Shown: piece by piece, positions 8,181 to 17,826 of the stretch
Layout: each line of letters opens with the position of its first letter
Numbering within the stretch: the stretch's first letter is position 1
Source: an uncultured Collinsella sp.
Lineage (GTDB): Bacteria; Actinomycetota; Coriobacteriia; Coriobacteriales; Coriobacteriaceae
DNA: 64,000 nucleotides
Assembly (NCBI GenBank): GCA_902489945.1
Contig: CABUBZ010000001.1
Span: 1 to 64,000 of the forward strand
Reading direction: 5' to 3'
Made by a program: the position numbers and the translations under genes
The notes under the pieces: generated by a model
Told to the model about the DNA's origin: nothing
Seen by the model: the letters and a program-made list of their open reading frames with translations, nothing else
Databases searched by the model: none

Positions 8181-9209
8181 CTAACCCCGTATGTCCCTAA
8201 CAGTCGAGCGTTCGACCAGCGTGCTCGGCACATGAATCGCCTCGATAGACGAGCTCTCTCCAATCGCCGCCTCAAACGCAAGCTTACCGACACCGCGCAA
8301 ATCAAATCGCAGCGTCGTCAGCCGATTGTGAGGAACAAGTCCCTCGAGTGCGTCGTCGATACCAACCACGCTCACGTCGTCGGGCACGGACAGGCCCGCG
8401 TTCTCGAGCGCGGCGATAACGCCCAGCGCCATCTGGTCATTTGCCGCAAGCACGGCAGTCGGCGCCTGCGACCCGCCGGCAAGCACCTCGGCCGCAATCC
8501 GCTCGCCCATGGCGTACCCACTGTCCGCACTCCAATCGCCACGCAGCATCGGAGCGGCATCGACATGAGCACGACCCAGCGTATCGCGCCAACCGGCCTC
8601 ACGAAAACGCGAGGAAATCGAGTTTTCCGGACCCGCCACAAACCGCATATTCGAGTGACCATGTTCCAGCAGATAATTGGTCAACAGCTCGCACGAACCA
8701 TACTGGTCGGAGTCGATCGTCGTGCAGCGCGGATGCGCATACATGGACAGGATGACCGTTCGCACTCCCGGCTGGGGAACAAACTCCTCAAAATCGGGAG
8801 CCATGCGGTTCATGTTGAGAATCATGCCGTCGACGGGTCGCTCGACCATGCGGCGCGAGGCATCGGCAAGTGTATAGGGCTTGTCGCCGCCCATCTCGAT
8901 CATAGTGACGGCAAAATCGTGCTCGCGCGCCGCTTGCATGATACCCTCGAGCGTCGCCAGGTTACCGACACGTGTGATGTTGTACATGCACAGGCCAATA
9001 GAACGATACGACCCGCCGCGCAACGCCGCTCCAGCAAAATTGGGACGAAAGCCCAGCTCTTCCATGGCGGCCAGCACACGCTTGCGCGTCTTTTCCGTCA
9101 CGTTAGGCATACCGTTGACCACGCGAGACACAGTCTGGCGGCTCACGCCAGCGAGCGCCGCAACCTCTGCCGCGCTCGCCGAATGACCATTCCTTGTTTG
9201 CTGAGCCAT
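8181..9209 (-). CDS. LacI-family repressor, module 2
   Basis: This LacI-type regulator has its HTH near residues 11-31 (AAEVAALAGVSRQTVSRVVN), a FRPNFAGAAL hinge and a sugar-sensing domain. The ATG at 9209 gives 342 residues, typical for the family. A GTG at 9218 has a better-spaced AGG, and an in-frame ATG at 9266 has no ribosome site. It is divergent from the GH1 gene at 9554. It probably represses module 2 and itself, because one candidate operator (9271-9284) lies just upstream of its own start and two more lie nearer the GH1 gene. The effector is unknown. Confidence 0.87.
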   Translation of the reverse strand: MAQQTRNGHSASAAEVAALAGVSRQTVSRVVNGMPNVTEKTRKRVLAAMEELGFRPNFAGAALRGGSYRSIGLCMYNITRVGNLATLEGIMQAAREHDFAVTMIEMGGDKPYTLADASRRMVERPVDGMILNMNRMAPDFEEFVPQPGVRTVILSMYAHPRCTTIDSDQYGSCELLTNYLLEHGHSNMRFVAGPENSISSRFREAGWRDTLGRAHVDAAPMLRGDWSADSGYAMGERIAAEVLAGGSQAPTAVLAANDQMALGVIAALENAGLSVPDDVSVVGIDDALEGLVPHNRLTTLRFDLRGVGKLAFEAAIGESSSIEAIHVPSTLVERSTVRDIRG

Positions 9210-9270
9210 GCCTTCCACGCTAACCTGCTTCCCAACTATTCCCCGCGCCCATGGCGCATCGTACATACAT

Positions 9271-9537
9271 TGATAACGTGCTCATGATACCCGAGCCATA
9301 TACCACAACATGAAAACTTCTGTCAATCAAAACCGCTTACCGAACAAATACAACCGTTCGCGGCTGTTTGAAGTTGTTTTGTTTCTATACATCCCAGCCG
9401 GATGTTAACGTGCTCATTGTCAAATATTCACGTGCTCATTTTGGTTCTAATCATTTTAAGATAGTGTTTATCGGGCTTTTTCACCGCTGAACGCTAACCA
9501 GGGAGCCTCCTGAGCGCAAACGCACAATATCGAACAG
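9271..9537. promoter_or_regulatory. Module 2 operator region
   Basis: LacI-like half-sites ending ACGTGCTCA occur at 9271-9284, 9403-9416 (TGTTAACGTGCTCA) and 9425-9438. The last two are 22 bases apart centre to centre. ACCGCTTACCG (9332) and ACCGTTCGCGG (9353) show the 21-base period. GCACAATATCGAACAG at 9522-9537, 16 bases before the ATG, is a copy of the GAAC direct repeat seen at lacR and lacF. Confidence 0.6.
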
Positions 9538-9553
9538 CGAGACGAGAGGGTGT

Positions 9554-11002
9554 ATGCATATGTCTTTGCTAAACCGCGTACAGCAGCTGCCGAAGGGCTT
9601 TGTTTGGGGCGCCGCAACCGCCGCGTACCAAACGGAAGGTTCCACGAAGGTGGCAGGCAAGGGTAAGACCATGTGGGACGATTACCTTGTCGCCCAGGGT
9701 CGCTTTTTGCCCGACCCGGCCAGTGATTTCTACAACCGCTACGAGGAGGATATCCGCCTTTCTGCCGAGCATGGACTCAACGCCATCCGTGTGTCCATCG
9801 CCTGGACCCGCATCTTCCCCAACGGCGACGATGCCGAGCCCCTCGCCGAGGGCGTTAAGCACTACCACGAGCTGTTCGCCTGCTGCAAAAAGTATGGCGT
9901 CGAGCCCTATGTGTCCCTGCATCACTTTGACTCCCCCGCCGCCCTGTTCAACCAGGGCGACTGGCTCAACCGCAAGACCGTCGACGCCTATGTGCGCTAT
10001 GCCGAGTTCTGCTTCCGCGAGTTCCGCGAGGTCAAGAATTGGTTCACCATCAACGAGCTCATCAGCCTCTCGCACTCCCAATACATCCAAGGCAACTTCC
10101 CGCCCAACCATCACTTTGATGTGACGAGCGGCATCCAGAGCCAGCACAACGAGCTCGTTGCCCACGCCCGCGCCGTCAACCTGTATAAGGATCTTGACGA
10201 GACCGAGCACCTGGGCGGACGCATTGGCATGGTCAACGTCCTGACGCCGGCATATCCTGCCACCGACTCGCCCGCCGACCAGCACGCCGCCGACCTGTAC
10301 AACGCCTTCTACACCGACTTCATCATGGACGGCGCCTTCCTGGGTCACTACTCCGCGCGCACCCTCTCACTCATCAACGAGATTCTGCGTGCCAACAACG
10401 CCACACTTACGGTTGAGGACAGCGACATGGAGGAGCTCGCCAAGGCGGCGCCCCGCAACGATATGTTCGGCCTCAACTACTATCAGTCGGCGTTTATCGC
10501 CGCCTACGATGGCGAGTCAACCAACAGCTTTAACGGCACCGGAGACAAGGGTACCTCGTGCTTTAAGTTTAAGGGCGTCGGGCAGCAGGTCGATATGCCG
10601 GGTATCCCCACCACCGACTGGGATTGGCTCATCTACCCGCAAGGCCTCTACGACACGCTCAAGCACATCAGCGCCACCTATCCCAACCTCCCCGTCATCT
10701 ATATCACCGAAAACGGCCTGGGCCACAAGGACCCCGAGCCCGACGCAAACGGCATCGTCGCCGATCCCGAGCGCATCGACTTTGTCGACCAGCACATGGA
10801 GAAGGTGCTCCAGGCGCGCGCCGAGGGCGTCGACGTCCAGGGCTACTTTATCTGGAGCCTGCAGGACCAGTTCTCGTGGGCCAATGGCTATAACAAGCGC
10901 TACGGCCTGTTCTACATCGACTTCGACACGCAAAAACGCTACATCAAGCAGTCGGCACTCTGGTACAAGGAGCTCGCCGACACTATGGCGGACGCGCAGT
11001 AG
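9554..11002 (+). CDS. 6-phospho-beta-galactosidase (GH1), module 2
   Basis: A cytoplasmic GH1 hydrolase of PTS-delivered phospho-disaccharides. The 482 residues include acid/base Glu168, here in FTINEL rather than FTFNEI, and nucleophile Glu386 in ITENGLG. FSWANGYNKRYG keeps the phosphate-binding Ser, Lys and Tyr and the galacto-type Trp. GAGAGGG precedes ATG 9554; a second in-frame ATG two codons on is also possible. Unlike modules 1 and 3, the hydrolase gene comes before the IICB gene. Differences around the aglycone side suggest a different beta-galactoside from the other two enzymes, which is inference. Confidence 0.9.
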   Translation: MHMSLLNRVQQLPKGFVWGAATAAYQTEGSTKVAGKGKTMWDDYLVAQGRFLPDPASDFYNRYEEDIRLSAEHGLNAIRVSIAWTRIFPNGDDAEPLAEGVKHYHELFACCKKYGVEPYVSLHHFDSPAALFNQGDWLNRKTVDAYVRYAEFCFREFREVKNWFTINELISLSHSQYIQGNFPPNHHFDVTSGIQSQHNELVAHARAVNLYKDLDETEHLGGRIGMVNVLTPAYPATDSPADQHAADLYNAFYTDFIMDGAFLGHYSARTLSLINEILRANNATLTVEDSDMEELAKAAPRNDMFGLNYYQSAFIAAYDGESTNSFNGTGDKGTSCFKFKGVGQQVDMPGIPTTDWDWLIYPQGLYDTLKHISATYPNLPVIYITENGLGHKDPEPDANGIVADPERIDFVDQHMEKVLQARAEGVDVQGYFIWSLQDQFSWANGYNKRYGLFYIDFDTQKRYIKQSALWYKELADTMADAQ

Positions 11003-11179
11003 CGCATCGCCTCGCTTTCCCCCGAGAAGGGAGCGGCCCTATGCGATACAAACCCAGCCGCCCCCCCTCTCTCCCCCTGGGACCGGCCCCGCCTGCACCC
11101 GGGCTTTTAGCAAGCGGGAGACCATATAGGTTTTCAACGTCCATGCCATTAAGATTTCATGCAAAGAGGAGCGTGAACT

Positions 11180-12940
11180 ATGGAATCGATCGTTAAGTTC
11201 TTGGAGAAAGGTCAGCCGTACTTCGACAAGGTCTCTAAGAACATCTACCTTCAGGCCATTAAAGACGGCTTTTTGGCAGCAATGCCCATCATCCTGTCTT
11301 CTTCTGTCTTCCTGCTTATTTCGACCCTGCCGGGCGTTGTCGCCACGGTCGGCGGCTTTACGCTGCCCGACTGGTGGAACGTCGACGTCGTGAACTTCTG
11401 CAACAAGGTTTACAACTTCACGATGGGCGTCGTGGGCATCATGGTCGCCGGCACCACCGCAAGCGCGCTGACCGGCTCCAAGAACCGCCGCATGCCTGCC
11501 GGCAAGGCCATCAACGCCACGAGCACCATGGTCGCCGCCATGTGCGCTATGCTCATCTTGGCCGTTACCCAGACGAGTGCCAAGATCGACGGCGCCGATG
11601 TCTCGGTGTTCTTTACCGACAACATGGGCACCAAGGGCCTGCTGAGCTCCTTTGTCGCCGCATTTGCCACGGTCAACATCTATGCCTTCTGCATTAAGCG
11701 AGACATCACCATCAAGCTGCCCAAAGAAGTCCCCGGCGCCATCGCCCAGAACTTCCGCGACATCTTCGCCTTCAGCTTCTCCATCCTGTTTGTCGCCGTC
11801 ATCGACGTTATCTGCCGCACCTGCTTGGCCGTCCCGTTTGCCAACGTCATCTCCACGCTGGTGAGCCCGCTGTTCGCCGCTGCCGATTCCTACGCCGGCC
11901 TCGCCCTCATCTGGTTCATGATCCCGCTGTTCTGGTTCATGGGCATCCACGGCCCCTCGGTCGTTAAGCCTGCCCTCAACGCCGCGCTGTTTGGCAACAT
12001 CACCACCAACCTCGCCACGCTGCAGGCCGGCGGTCACCCCGCCCTCGCCCTGACCGAGAACTTCGGTAACTACATCGGCGAACTCGGCGGCACCGGCGCC
12101 ACGTTCATTGTCCCGATCATCTTCCTGCTCTTTATGCGCTCCAAGCAGCTCAAGGCCGTCGGCAAAGCCTCTGTCGTACCCGTGATGTTCGCTGTCAACG
12201 AGCCGCTGCTGTTCGCCGCGCCCATCATCCTCAACCCGTACTTCCTGATCCCGTTCCTGTTTGCCCCCGTGGCCAACGTCCTCATTGGTAAGTTCTTCAT
12301 CGACTTTTTGGGCATGAACGGCTTTATCTATGCCATGCCGTGGGCACTCCCCGGACCGATCGGCACCTTCATCGACACCAACTTCCAGCCGATCTCTCTG
12401 GTCCTGGTTGTCGTCCTGCTGGTCGTTGACTTCTTGATCTACTACCCGTTCTGCAAGGCCTACGACAACGTCCTGTGCAAGCAGGAGGCCGAGACCCTGG
12501 CCGAAGAAGAGGCCGAGGAGACCAAGACCGTCAAGACCGCTGACGCCCCCGCCGTTGAGGCTCCTGTTGTCGAGACCGCTTCTGCCACTGAGGCCTCCGC
12601 AGCTCCGTCCGCCCTTAAGGGCAAGGATCTGAGGGTTCTGGTTCTGTGCGCTGGCGCCGGCACCTCTGCACTGCTCACCAACGCGCTTAAGGAAGGCGCC
12701 GACGAGCTGGGCATCGACATTACCGCCAACGCCGGTGCCTACGGCAGCCACTACGCCATCATGGACCAGTACAACGTCATCGTCCTGGCTCCGCAGGTTC
12801 GCACCTATTACAACGAGATGAAGGCCGACACCGACCGCCTGGGCATCACGCTGCTGTCGCCCAAGGGCAAACAGTACATCGACCTCACTAAGGATCCCAA
12901 GGGTGCCGTCGCCTGGATCGAGGAAAACCTCGAGGCATAA
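11180..12940 (+). CDS. PTS lactose/cellobiose-type IICB transporter, module 2
   Basis: Paralogue of the module 1 transporter. It has 586 residues: an IIC membrane domain (about 1-410, with GIHGPSVVKP), an acidic/Ala linker, and a IIB domain with Cys490 in LCAGAGTSA. The opening FLEKGQPYFDKVSKNIYL is the family's N-terminal helix. AAGAGGAG precedes ATG 11,180. The 177-base gap after the GH1 gene shows no terminator, so the two are likely cotranscribed. No IIA gene is nearby, so it should depend on the IIA at 2707. Confidence 0.91.
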   Translation: MESIVKFLEKGQPYFDKVSKNIYLQAIKDGFLAAMPIILSSSVFLLISTLPGVVATVGGFTLPDWWNVDVVNFCNKVYNFTMGVVGIMVAGTTASALTGSKNRRMPAGKAINATSTMVAAMCAMLILAVTQTSAKIDGADVSVFFTDNMGTKGLLSSFVAAFATVNIYAFCIKRDITIKLPKEVPGAIAQNFRDIFAFSFSILFVAVIDVICRTCLAVPFANVISTLVSPLFAAADSYAGLALIWFMIPLFWFMGIHGPSVVKPALNAALFGNITTNLATLQAGGHPALALTENFGNYIGELGGTGATFIVPIIFLLFMRSKQLKAVGKASVVPVMFAVNEPLLFAAPIILNPYFLIPFLFAPVANVLIGKFFIDFLGMNGFIYAMPWALPGPIGTFIDTNFQPISLVLVVVLLVVDFLIYYPFCKAYDNVLCKQEAETLAEEEAEETKTVKTADAPAVEAPVVETASATEASAAPSALKGKDLRVLVLCAGAGTSALLTNALKEGADELGIDITANAGAYGSHYAIMDQYNVIVLAPQVRTYYNEMKADTDRLGITLLSPKGKQYIDLTKDPKGAVAWIEENLEA

Positions 12941-12972
12941 GACGCTGACGCCACCTGCCGCTCGCAGAAAAA

Positions 12973-13017
12973 AAAATGGCCCGTGCATCGATGCGTGATG
13001 CGCGGGCCATTTTGTTT
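12973..13017 (+). terminator. Terminator after module 2
   Basis: The stem AAATGGCCCG with CGGGCCATTTT, and an inner GCATCGATGC arm, is followed by TTTTGTTT. The A-run on the left side would let it also work on the minus strand. Confidence 0.75.
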
Positions 13018-13036
13018 AGACCGCACCCGTCCTCCT

Positions 13037-13180
13037 GTTCATCTTAATCTGTAACATCTAGCCGAGTTTTTCGGTCCTAGCTGTTACAGATCGAGATGAA
13101 CGCACAGGCCAAGCCGAAAATCTCAATCTGTAACATGTAGACCACTTTTGACCGTCTAGTTGTTACAGATCGAGACAAAC
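13037..13180. repeat. Paired palindromic element, copy 2
   Basis: Units 13,037-13,101 and 13,120-13,180. The first core is nearly identical to that of copy 1 (TAGCCGAGTTTTTCGGTCCTA) and the second core also matches its counterpart (CACTTTTGACCGTCTAG). It lies between the convergent module 2 IICB gene and the module 3 lacI gene. Confidence 0.9.
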
Positions 13181-13198
13181 GGAATAGGCCGAGTACGT

Positions 13199-14209
13199 CT
13201 ACGCCCGCAGGTCCTTCACGCTAGAACGCTCGACCAGCACGCCCGAGACGAGCGTACGGCTTCTGGAGCTCGGGGCTTCCAGACCTGCGACGACCTCGTA
13301 AAGCGCACGGATGCCCAGTTCGCGGTGGCGAAACTTCACCGACGTCAGAATCGAGTTGGGAATCGTCTTGTAGAGCTCATCGTCGAAGCCGATCACGGAC
13401 ACGTCGTCGGGCACATTGAGCCCTTTGTCACGTAGAGCCATCATCACGCCGTTTGCCATGCAGTCGTTAGCAGCGAGGACCGCCGTGCAATCGGGTTTAT
13501 CGGCAAGCACAAGGCCCGCGGCGTAGCCACTATCCGCATTCCAATCGCCTTGCAGAGGTTCAGGCGGCTCAATGCCACGTGCCTCGAGTGCCGCACGCCA
13601 GCCTTTCATACGACATTGGCTCGACAGCGACTCTTGCTTACCAGAAACAAAGTACACGTTCTTGTGCCCGTGATTCAAAAAGTACTCGCACGCCATGCGC
13701 GCACCACCCTCTTGGTCGTCACTAACGGTAGAGCAGGTAGAATGCTCCATCGGCGTAATAATCACCGTCTTGAGGTCTTTCGGCGCCTCAAAGGTATCAA
13801 AGTCATCGACCATCTGGCGCAGGTTGAAGATCATGCCATCAACAGGCAGCTGCGACATTCTGCGCGCCGCATCGGCAAGGGTCATCTTCTCCCCCGCCCG
13901 CTTTTTGATCATCGTAAGCGCAAAGCCTCGCTCCTCAGCAGCATCGGCGATACCGTCGATCATGTCCACGGCACCGCCTGACAAGTGAAACAGCACCACG
14001 CCGATGCACCCGTAGCGTCCCAATTTGAGCGAGCGTGCGGCAAAGTTGGTGCGGAATCCAAGCGCCTCCATGGCGGCATGGACTTTATCGCGCGTCGACT
14101 CGCGTACGCTATCGGGTTCGTTGATCACACGAGACACCGTCTTAAGGGAGACACCTGCGGCAACAGCCACATCGTTCATTGAGACGTTTTTCTTGTCCAA
14201 CGTTGCCAC
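13199..14209 (-). CDS. LacI-family repressor, module 3
   Basis: This LacI-type repressor has the HTH MNDVAVAAGVSLKTVSRVI and then FRTNFAARSL, with a normal sensor domain. I start it at GTG 14,209, which has GGGAG five bases upstream and gives 336 residues, in line with its paralogues. The ATG at 14,278 would add 23 residues without a ribosome site. It is divergent from the module 3 IICB gene. The perfect palindrome TGACAACGTTGTCA at 14,365-14,378 is the likely operator. Confidence 0.87.
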   Translation of the reverse strand: MATLDKKNVSMNDVAVAAGVSLKTVSRVINEPDSVRESTRDKVHAAMEALGFRTNFAARSLKLGRYGCIGVVLFHLSGGAVDMIDGIADAAEERGFALTMIKKRAGEKMTLADAARRMSQLPVDGMIFNLRQMVDDFDTFEAPKDLKTVIITPMEHSTCSTVSDDQEGGARMACEYFLNHGHKNVYFVSGKQESLSSQCRMKGWRAALEARGIEPPEPLQGDWNADSGYAAGLVLADKPDCTAVLAANDCMANGVMMALRDKGLNVPDDVSVIGFDDELYKTIPNSILTSVKFRHRELGIRALYEVVAGLEAPSSRSRTLVSGVLVERSSVKDLRA

Positions 14210-14282
14210 TATTTCTCCCATCGGCTTCATGTCGCATGCTTTCTGCGTTCTAGCATACACTACCTGCTCAATTTTCAAATCA

Positions 14283-14378
14283 ACCGTTTACCGGACAATA
14301 TCGACCGCTCACCCGTATATCCTTGTTGCTCTTCCAAAAATGTCTTACGTTGTCATTAACGAAATGACAACGTTGTCA
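14283..14378. promoter_or_regulatory. Module 3 operator region
   Basis: ACCGTTTACCG (14,283) and ACCGCTCACCC (14,304) keep the 21-base period. CGGACAATATCGACCG (14,292-14,307) resembles the lacR/lacF site and overlaps them. The LacI-type palindrome TGACAACGTTGTCA is at 14,365-14,378, with a half-matching site centred 23 bases upstream. Confidence 0.6.
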
Positions 14379-14484
14379 TTTCGCAATGCCTTCCTTAAGC
14401 AGGAAGGTTTCCGGGCAGTCCTGACCATCCATCGACGACCAGTTCCATCCACATGCATCGCGCATCAAGTAGCAAAGGAGCTTT

Positions 14485-16242
14485 ATGGACGCCATCGTAA
14501 AGATGCTCGAAAAGCATCAGCCGTTCTTTGAGAAGATCTCGAGGAACATCTACCTCCAAGCTATTAAGGACGGATTCCTTGGGTGTATGCCCATCGTCCT
14601 CACCTCTTCGATCTTTCTGCTCATTGCCACCCTTCCCGGCGTAGTTGGCATCACGCTGCCCCAGCCGCTCATCGACTGGTGCAACAAGCTGTACAACTTC
14701 ACCATGGGCGTCATGGGCATCATGGTTGCCGGCACCACCGCCAAGAACTTCACGGCTTCCATGAACCGTCGCATGCCCGCCGGCAAGGTGCTCAACGACG
14801 GCTCCACCATGGTTGCCGCCCAGTGCAGCATGCTGCTGCTCGCTGTTACGCAGTTCACCACCAAGTTCAACGGCTCCGAGCTTTCTGTCTTCGATTGCAC
14901 CAGCATGGGTACGCGCGGTCTGTTCTCGGCCTATATCGCCGCGTTCATTACCGTGTGGGTCTATAAGTTCTGCGTCTCGCGCGATCTGACCATTAAGCTG
15001 CCCAAGGAGGTTCCGGGCGCCATCGCTCAGAACTTCCGCGACATCATCCCCTTTGGCGGCGCCGTCATCATCTGCGGCATCATCGATGTCGTCGTGCGCA
15101 ACCTCATGGGCGTTCCGTTCTCCGAGCTGCTCATCAAGCTGCTCTCCCCGCTCTTCACTGCAGCAGAGACCTACCCCGGACTCATCCTTATTCAGGCAGC
15201 CACCGCGTTCTTCTGGTTCATCGGCGTCCACGGCCCCTCGATCGTCCAGCCGGGCATCGACCCCATCCGTCTTGCCAACCAGGCCGAGAACCTGCAGGTT
15301 CTGCTGGCCGGTGGTCACCCCGCCCATTCCCTCACCTTCAACATGTCGCTCGTGGGTGAGTTCGGCGGCACCGGCGCCACGTTCATCGTGCCGCTTCTGC
15401 TGATTCTCTTTATGAAGTCCAAGCAGCTCAAAGCCGTCGGTAAGGCCTCGATTGTTCCTGTTGCCTTTGCTGTCAACGAGCCGCTGCTCTTTGGCGCGCC
15501 GATGATCCTTAACCCCTACATGCTCATCCCCTTTGTTGCCGCCGGCTGCGTCAACGTAAGCGTTGCCAAGTTCTTTATCGACAACGTGGGCATGAACGGC
15601 TTCTCCTTCGTGGTGCCTTGGGCTACCCCTGCCCCCATCGGCATCTTCATCACCACAAACTTCCAGCTTATCGCCCTGGTATTTGTCGCAATCATCATCT
15701 TGCTGGACGCCATCATCTACCTGCCGTTCTTGAAGGCGTACGATAAGCTGCTCTGCGACCAGGAGGCCGAGCGCGCCGCCGAGCTGGGTCTCGAGTCCGA
15801 TGGTGCTGCCACCATCGCCGCCAGCACCTCTGCGCCCGCTGTCGAGCCGACCGCCGCTGCCGCCGACAGCAAGCCTGTCGCCGATCAGCCCGAGCCCGCC
15901 GCCGACGCATCCGCTAAGAAGGACGTCGACGGTCTGAAGGTCCTCGTCCTGTGCGCCGGCGCCGGCACCTCTGCCATGCTTGCCAACGCCATCAAGGAAG
16001 GTGCTGCGCAGACCGGAGAGAACATCGCTTCCTCCGCAGGCGCCTATGGCCAGCACACTGCCATCATGGATCAGTACGACGTTATCGTGCTTGCCCCGCA
16101 GGTTCGTAGCTACTACAACGACATGAAGGCCGACACCGATCGCCTGGGCATTAAGCTGCTCGCTCCCCGCGGTAAGGAATATATCGACCTTACCCGCGAT
16201 CCCGCCGGCGCCATTAAGTGGCTCCGCGAGAACCTCGACTAG
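14485..16242 (+). CDS. PTS lactose/cellobiose-type IICB transporter, module 3
   Basis: A 585-residue paralogue of the module 1 and 2 permeases. The IIC domain runs to about residue 410 with GVHGPSIVQP, followed by an Ala/Pro-rich linker and a IIB domain with Cys490 in LCAGAGTSA. AAGGAG is four bases before ATG 14,485. The GH1 gene follows 75 bases downstream with a hairpin between. Its IIB ends much like that of module 2, so 2 and 3 look closer to each other than to module 1. Confidence 0.91.
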   Translation: MDAIVKMLEKHQPFFEKISRNIYLQAIKDGFLGCMPIVLTSSIFLLIATLPGVVGITLPQPLIDWCNKLYNFTMGVMGIMVAGTTAKNFTASMNRRMPAGKVLNDGSTMVAAQCSMLLLAVTQFTTKFNGSELSVFDCTSMGTRGLFSAYIAAFITVWVYKFCVSRDLTIKLPKEVPGAIAQNFRDIIPFGGAVIICGIIDVVVRNLMGVPFSELLIKLLSPLFTAAETYPGLILIQAATAFFWFIGVHGPSIVQPGIDPIRLANQAENLQVLLAGGHPAHSLTFNMSLVGEFGGTGATFIVPLLLILFMKSKQLKAVGKASIVPVAFAVNEPLLFGAPMILNPYMLIPFVAAGCVNVSVAKFFIDNVGMNGFSFVVPWATPAPIGIFITTNFQLIALVFVAIIILLDAIIYLPFLKAYDKLLCDQEAERAAELGLESDGAATIAASTSAPAVEPTAAAADSKPVADQPEPAADASAKKDVDGLKVLVLCAGAGTSAMLANAIKEGAAQTGENIASSAGAYGQHTAIMDQYDVIVLAPQVRSYYNDMKADTDRLGIKLLAPRGKEYIDLTRDPAGAIKWLRENLD

Positions 16243-16256
16243 TTCCTCCCTCTGTT

Positions 16257-16283
16257 GGTGCCCGGATCCCCAGTTCGGGCACC
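16257..16283 (+). other. Intercistronic hairpin, IICB to GH1
   Basis: GGTGCCCGG pairs with TTCGGGCACC between the two genes of module 3, in the same position as the hairpin at 6407. Confidence 0.5.
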
Positions 16284-16317
16284 TCTCCCTATTCGTATCC
16301 CACAGAAAGGATGACTC

Positions 16318-17739
16318 ATGACCAACCCCATGCAGTTCCCCGACGGCTTTGTGTTTGGCGGCGCCACCGCTGCTTACCAGGTTGAGGGCGAGACCCGTAC
16401 GCACGGCAAGGGCAAAGTGCCCTGGGACGATTTCCTGGCAGCCCAGGGTCGCTTCTCCCCCGATCCTGCAAGCGATTTCTACAACAAGTACCCGGTCGAT
16501 ATTGACCTGTGCCAGCGCTTCGGCATCAACGGTATTCGCGTCTCCATCGCTTGGAGCCGTATCTTCCCCAACGGCACTGGCGAGATTAACCCCGAGGGCG
16601 TCGCCTTCTATCACGAGCTTTTCGCCACCTGCAACAAAGCCGGCGTTATCCCCTATGTCACGCTCGATCACTTTGATACGCCCGAGGCCTTTTACCAGAA
16701 CGGCGGCGAGGGCTTCCTGACGCGCACGACGATTGACGCCTTTGTCGAGTACGCCAAGTTCTGCTTTGCCGAGTTCACCGAGGTCAAGCACTGGTTTACC
16801 TTTAACGAGATTCCCGCGACCGCCGAGGGCAGCTTTATCGTCGGCAACTGGCCGCACGGCGAGAAGTATCGCCTGGACAAGGCCTTCCAGCTCATGCACA
16901 ACATGATGGTGGCCCACGCCAAGGCTGTCGTCGCCTTCCATGAGGGCGGCTTTGAGGGCGAGATCGGCATTGTCCAGAACCTGGAGCCCAAGTATCCCCT
17001 CGATCCCAACAACGCCGCCGACTGCGAGGCAGCTCGCATGGCCGACGTCATCAACAACCGCTGGGTACTCGACGCTACCTTCCGCGGCCACTATGCAGCC
17101 GACACCATGGAGGCTGCGACCAAGCTGGCCCATATCGCCGGCGGCGAGCTCGACGTCCGCGACGAGGACATCGCCGCGCTGACCGCCGCGCTCCCCTACA
17201 ACGATTGCTTGGGCGTCAACACCTACAAGTGTCAGTTCCTGCGTGCTGCCGAGGGCGAAAACGACATCAACCACAATGGCACCGGCGACAAGGGCTCCTC
17301 GCGCTGGTTCCTCAAGGGCGTTGGTGAGTCATGCGTGCGCGAAGGCGTACCCACCACCGATTGGGACTGGATTATCTATCCCGAGGGTCTGTACGATCTG
17401 CTGCTGCGCATTAAGAACGATTACCCCAACTACAAGAAGATCTACATCACCGAGAACGGCATGGGCTATAAGGACGACTTCGAGGACGGCTTTATCGACG
17501 ACGCCCCTCGCATCGACTACATGCGTCAGCATCTCGCGTGGATCCTCAAGGCAATCGACGGCGGCGTAAACGTTGACGGTTACTTTGTGTGGTCGCTGCA
17601 GGACCAGTTCTCCTGGACCAACGGCTACAACAAGCGCTATGGCCTGTTCTACATCGACTTTGAGACCCAGAAGCGCTATCCCAAGGCGAGCGCGTACTGG
17701 TACAAGAACGTCGCGGAGACCGGCCTGCTCATGGCCTAG
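16318..17739 (+). CDS. 6-phospho-beta-galactosidase (GH1), module 3
   Basis: A GH1 enzyme of 473 residues with acid/base Glu164 (FTFNEI), nucleophile Glu379 (ITENGMG) and the phosphate site FSWTNGYNKRYG. Its N-terminus, FVFGGATAAYQVEGETRTHG, is essentially that of the module 1 enzyme, so 1 and 3 are close paralogues and module 2 is the outlier. The YVTLDHFDTP segment has Asp where the other two have His (TLHHFDTP, SLHHFDSP), a change next to the sugar-binding region that may alter specificity. GAAAGGA precedes ATG 16,318. Confidence 0.91.
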   Translation: MTNPMQFPDGFVFGGATAAYQVEGETRTHGKGKVPWDDFLAAQGRFSPDPASDFYNKYPVDIDLCQRFGINGIRVSIAWSRIFPNGTGEINPEGVAFYHELFATCNKAGVIPYVTLDHFDTPEAFYQNGGEGFLTRTTIDAFVEYAKFCFAEFTEVKHWFTFNEIPATAEGSFIVGNWPHGEKYRLDKAFQLMHNMMVAHAKAVVAFHEGGFEGEIGIVQNLEPKYPLDPNNAADCEAARMADVINNRWVLDATFRGHYAADTMEAATKLAHIAGGELDVRDEDIAALTAALPYNDCLGVNTYKCQFLRAAEGENDINHNGTGDKGSSRWFLKGVGESCVREGVPTTDWDWIIYPEGLYDLLLRIKNDYPNYKKIYITENGMGYKDDFEDGFIDDAPRIDYMRQHLAWILKAIDGGVNVDGYFVWSLQDQFSWTNGYNKRYGLFYIDFETQKRYPKASAYWYKNVAETGLLMA

Positions 17740-17761
17740 TTTCAGTCACATACCCTGTCGG

Positions 17762-17808
17762 CCGCATGCGAATCCCTCCACGGGTTCGCATGCGGTCTTT
17801 TTGTTTTT
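17762..17808 (+). terminator. Terminator after module 3
   Basis: CCGCATGCGAATCC pairs with GGGTTCGCATGCGG and is followed by TCTTTTTGTTTTT. Confidence 0.85.
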
Positions 17809-17826
17809 GATGAGCCCGTGCGGACC

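Noticed and set aside
11039..17274. Very long minus-strand frames opposite the PTS and GH1 genes
   Set aside because: They arise from high-GC codon use of the real plus-strand genes, which carry all the motifs.
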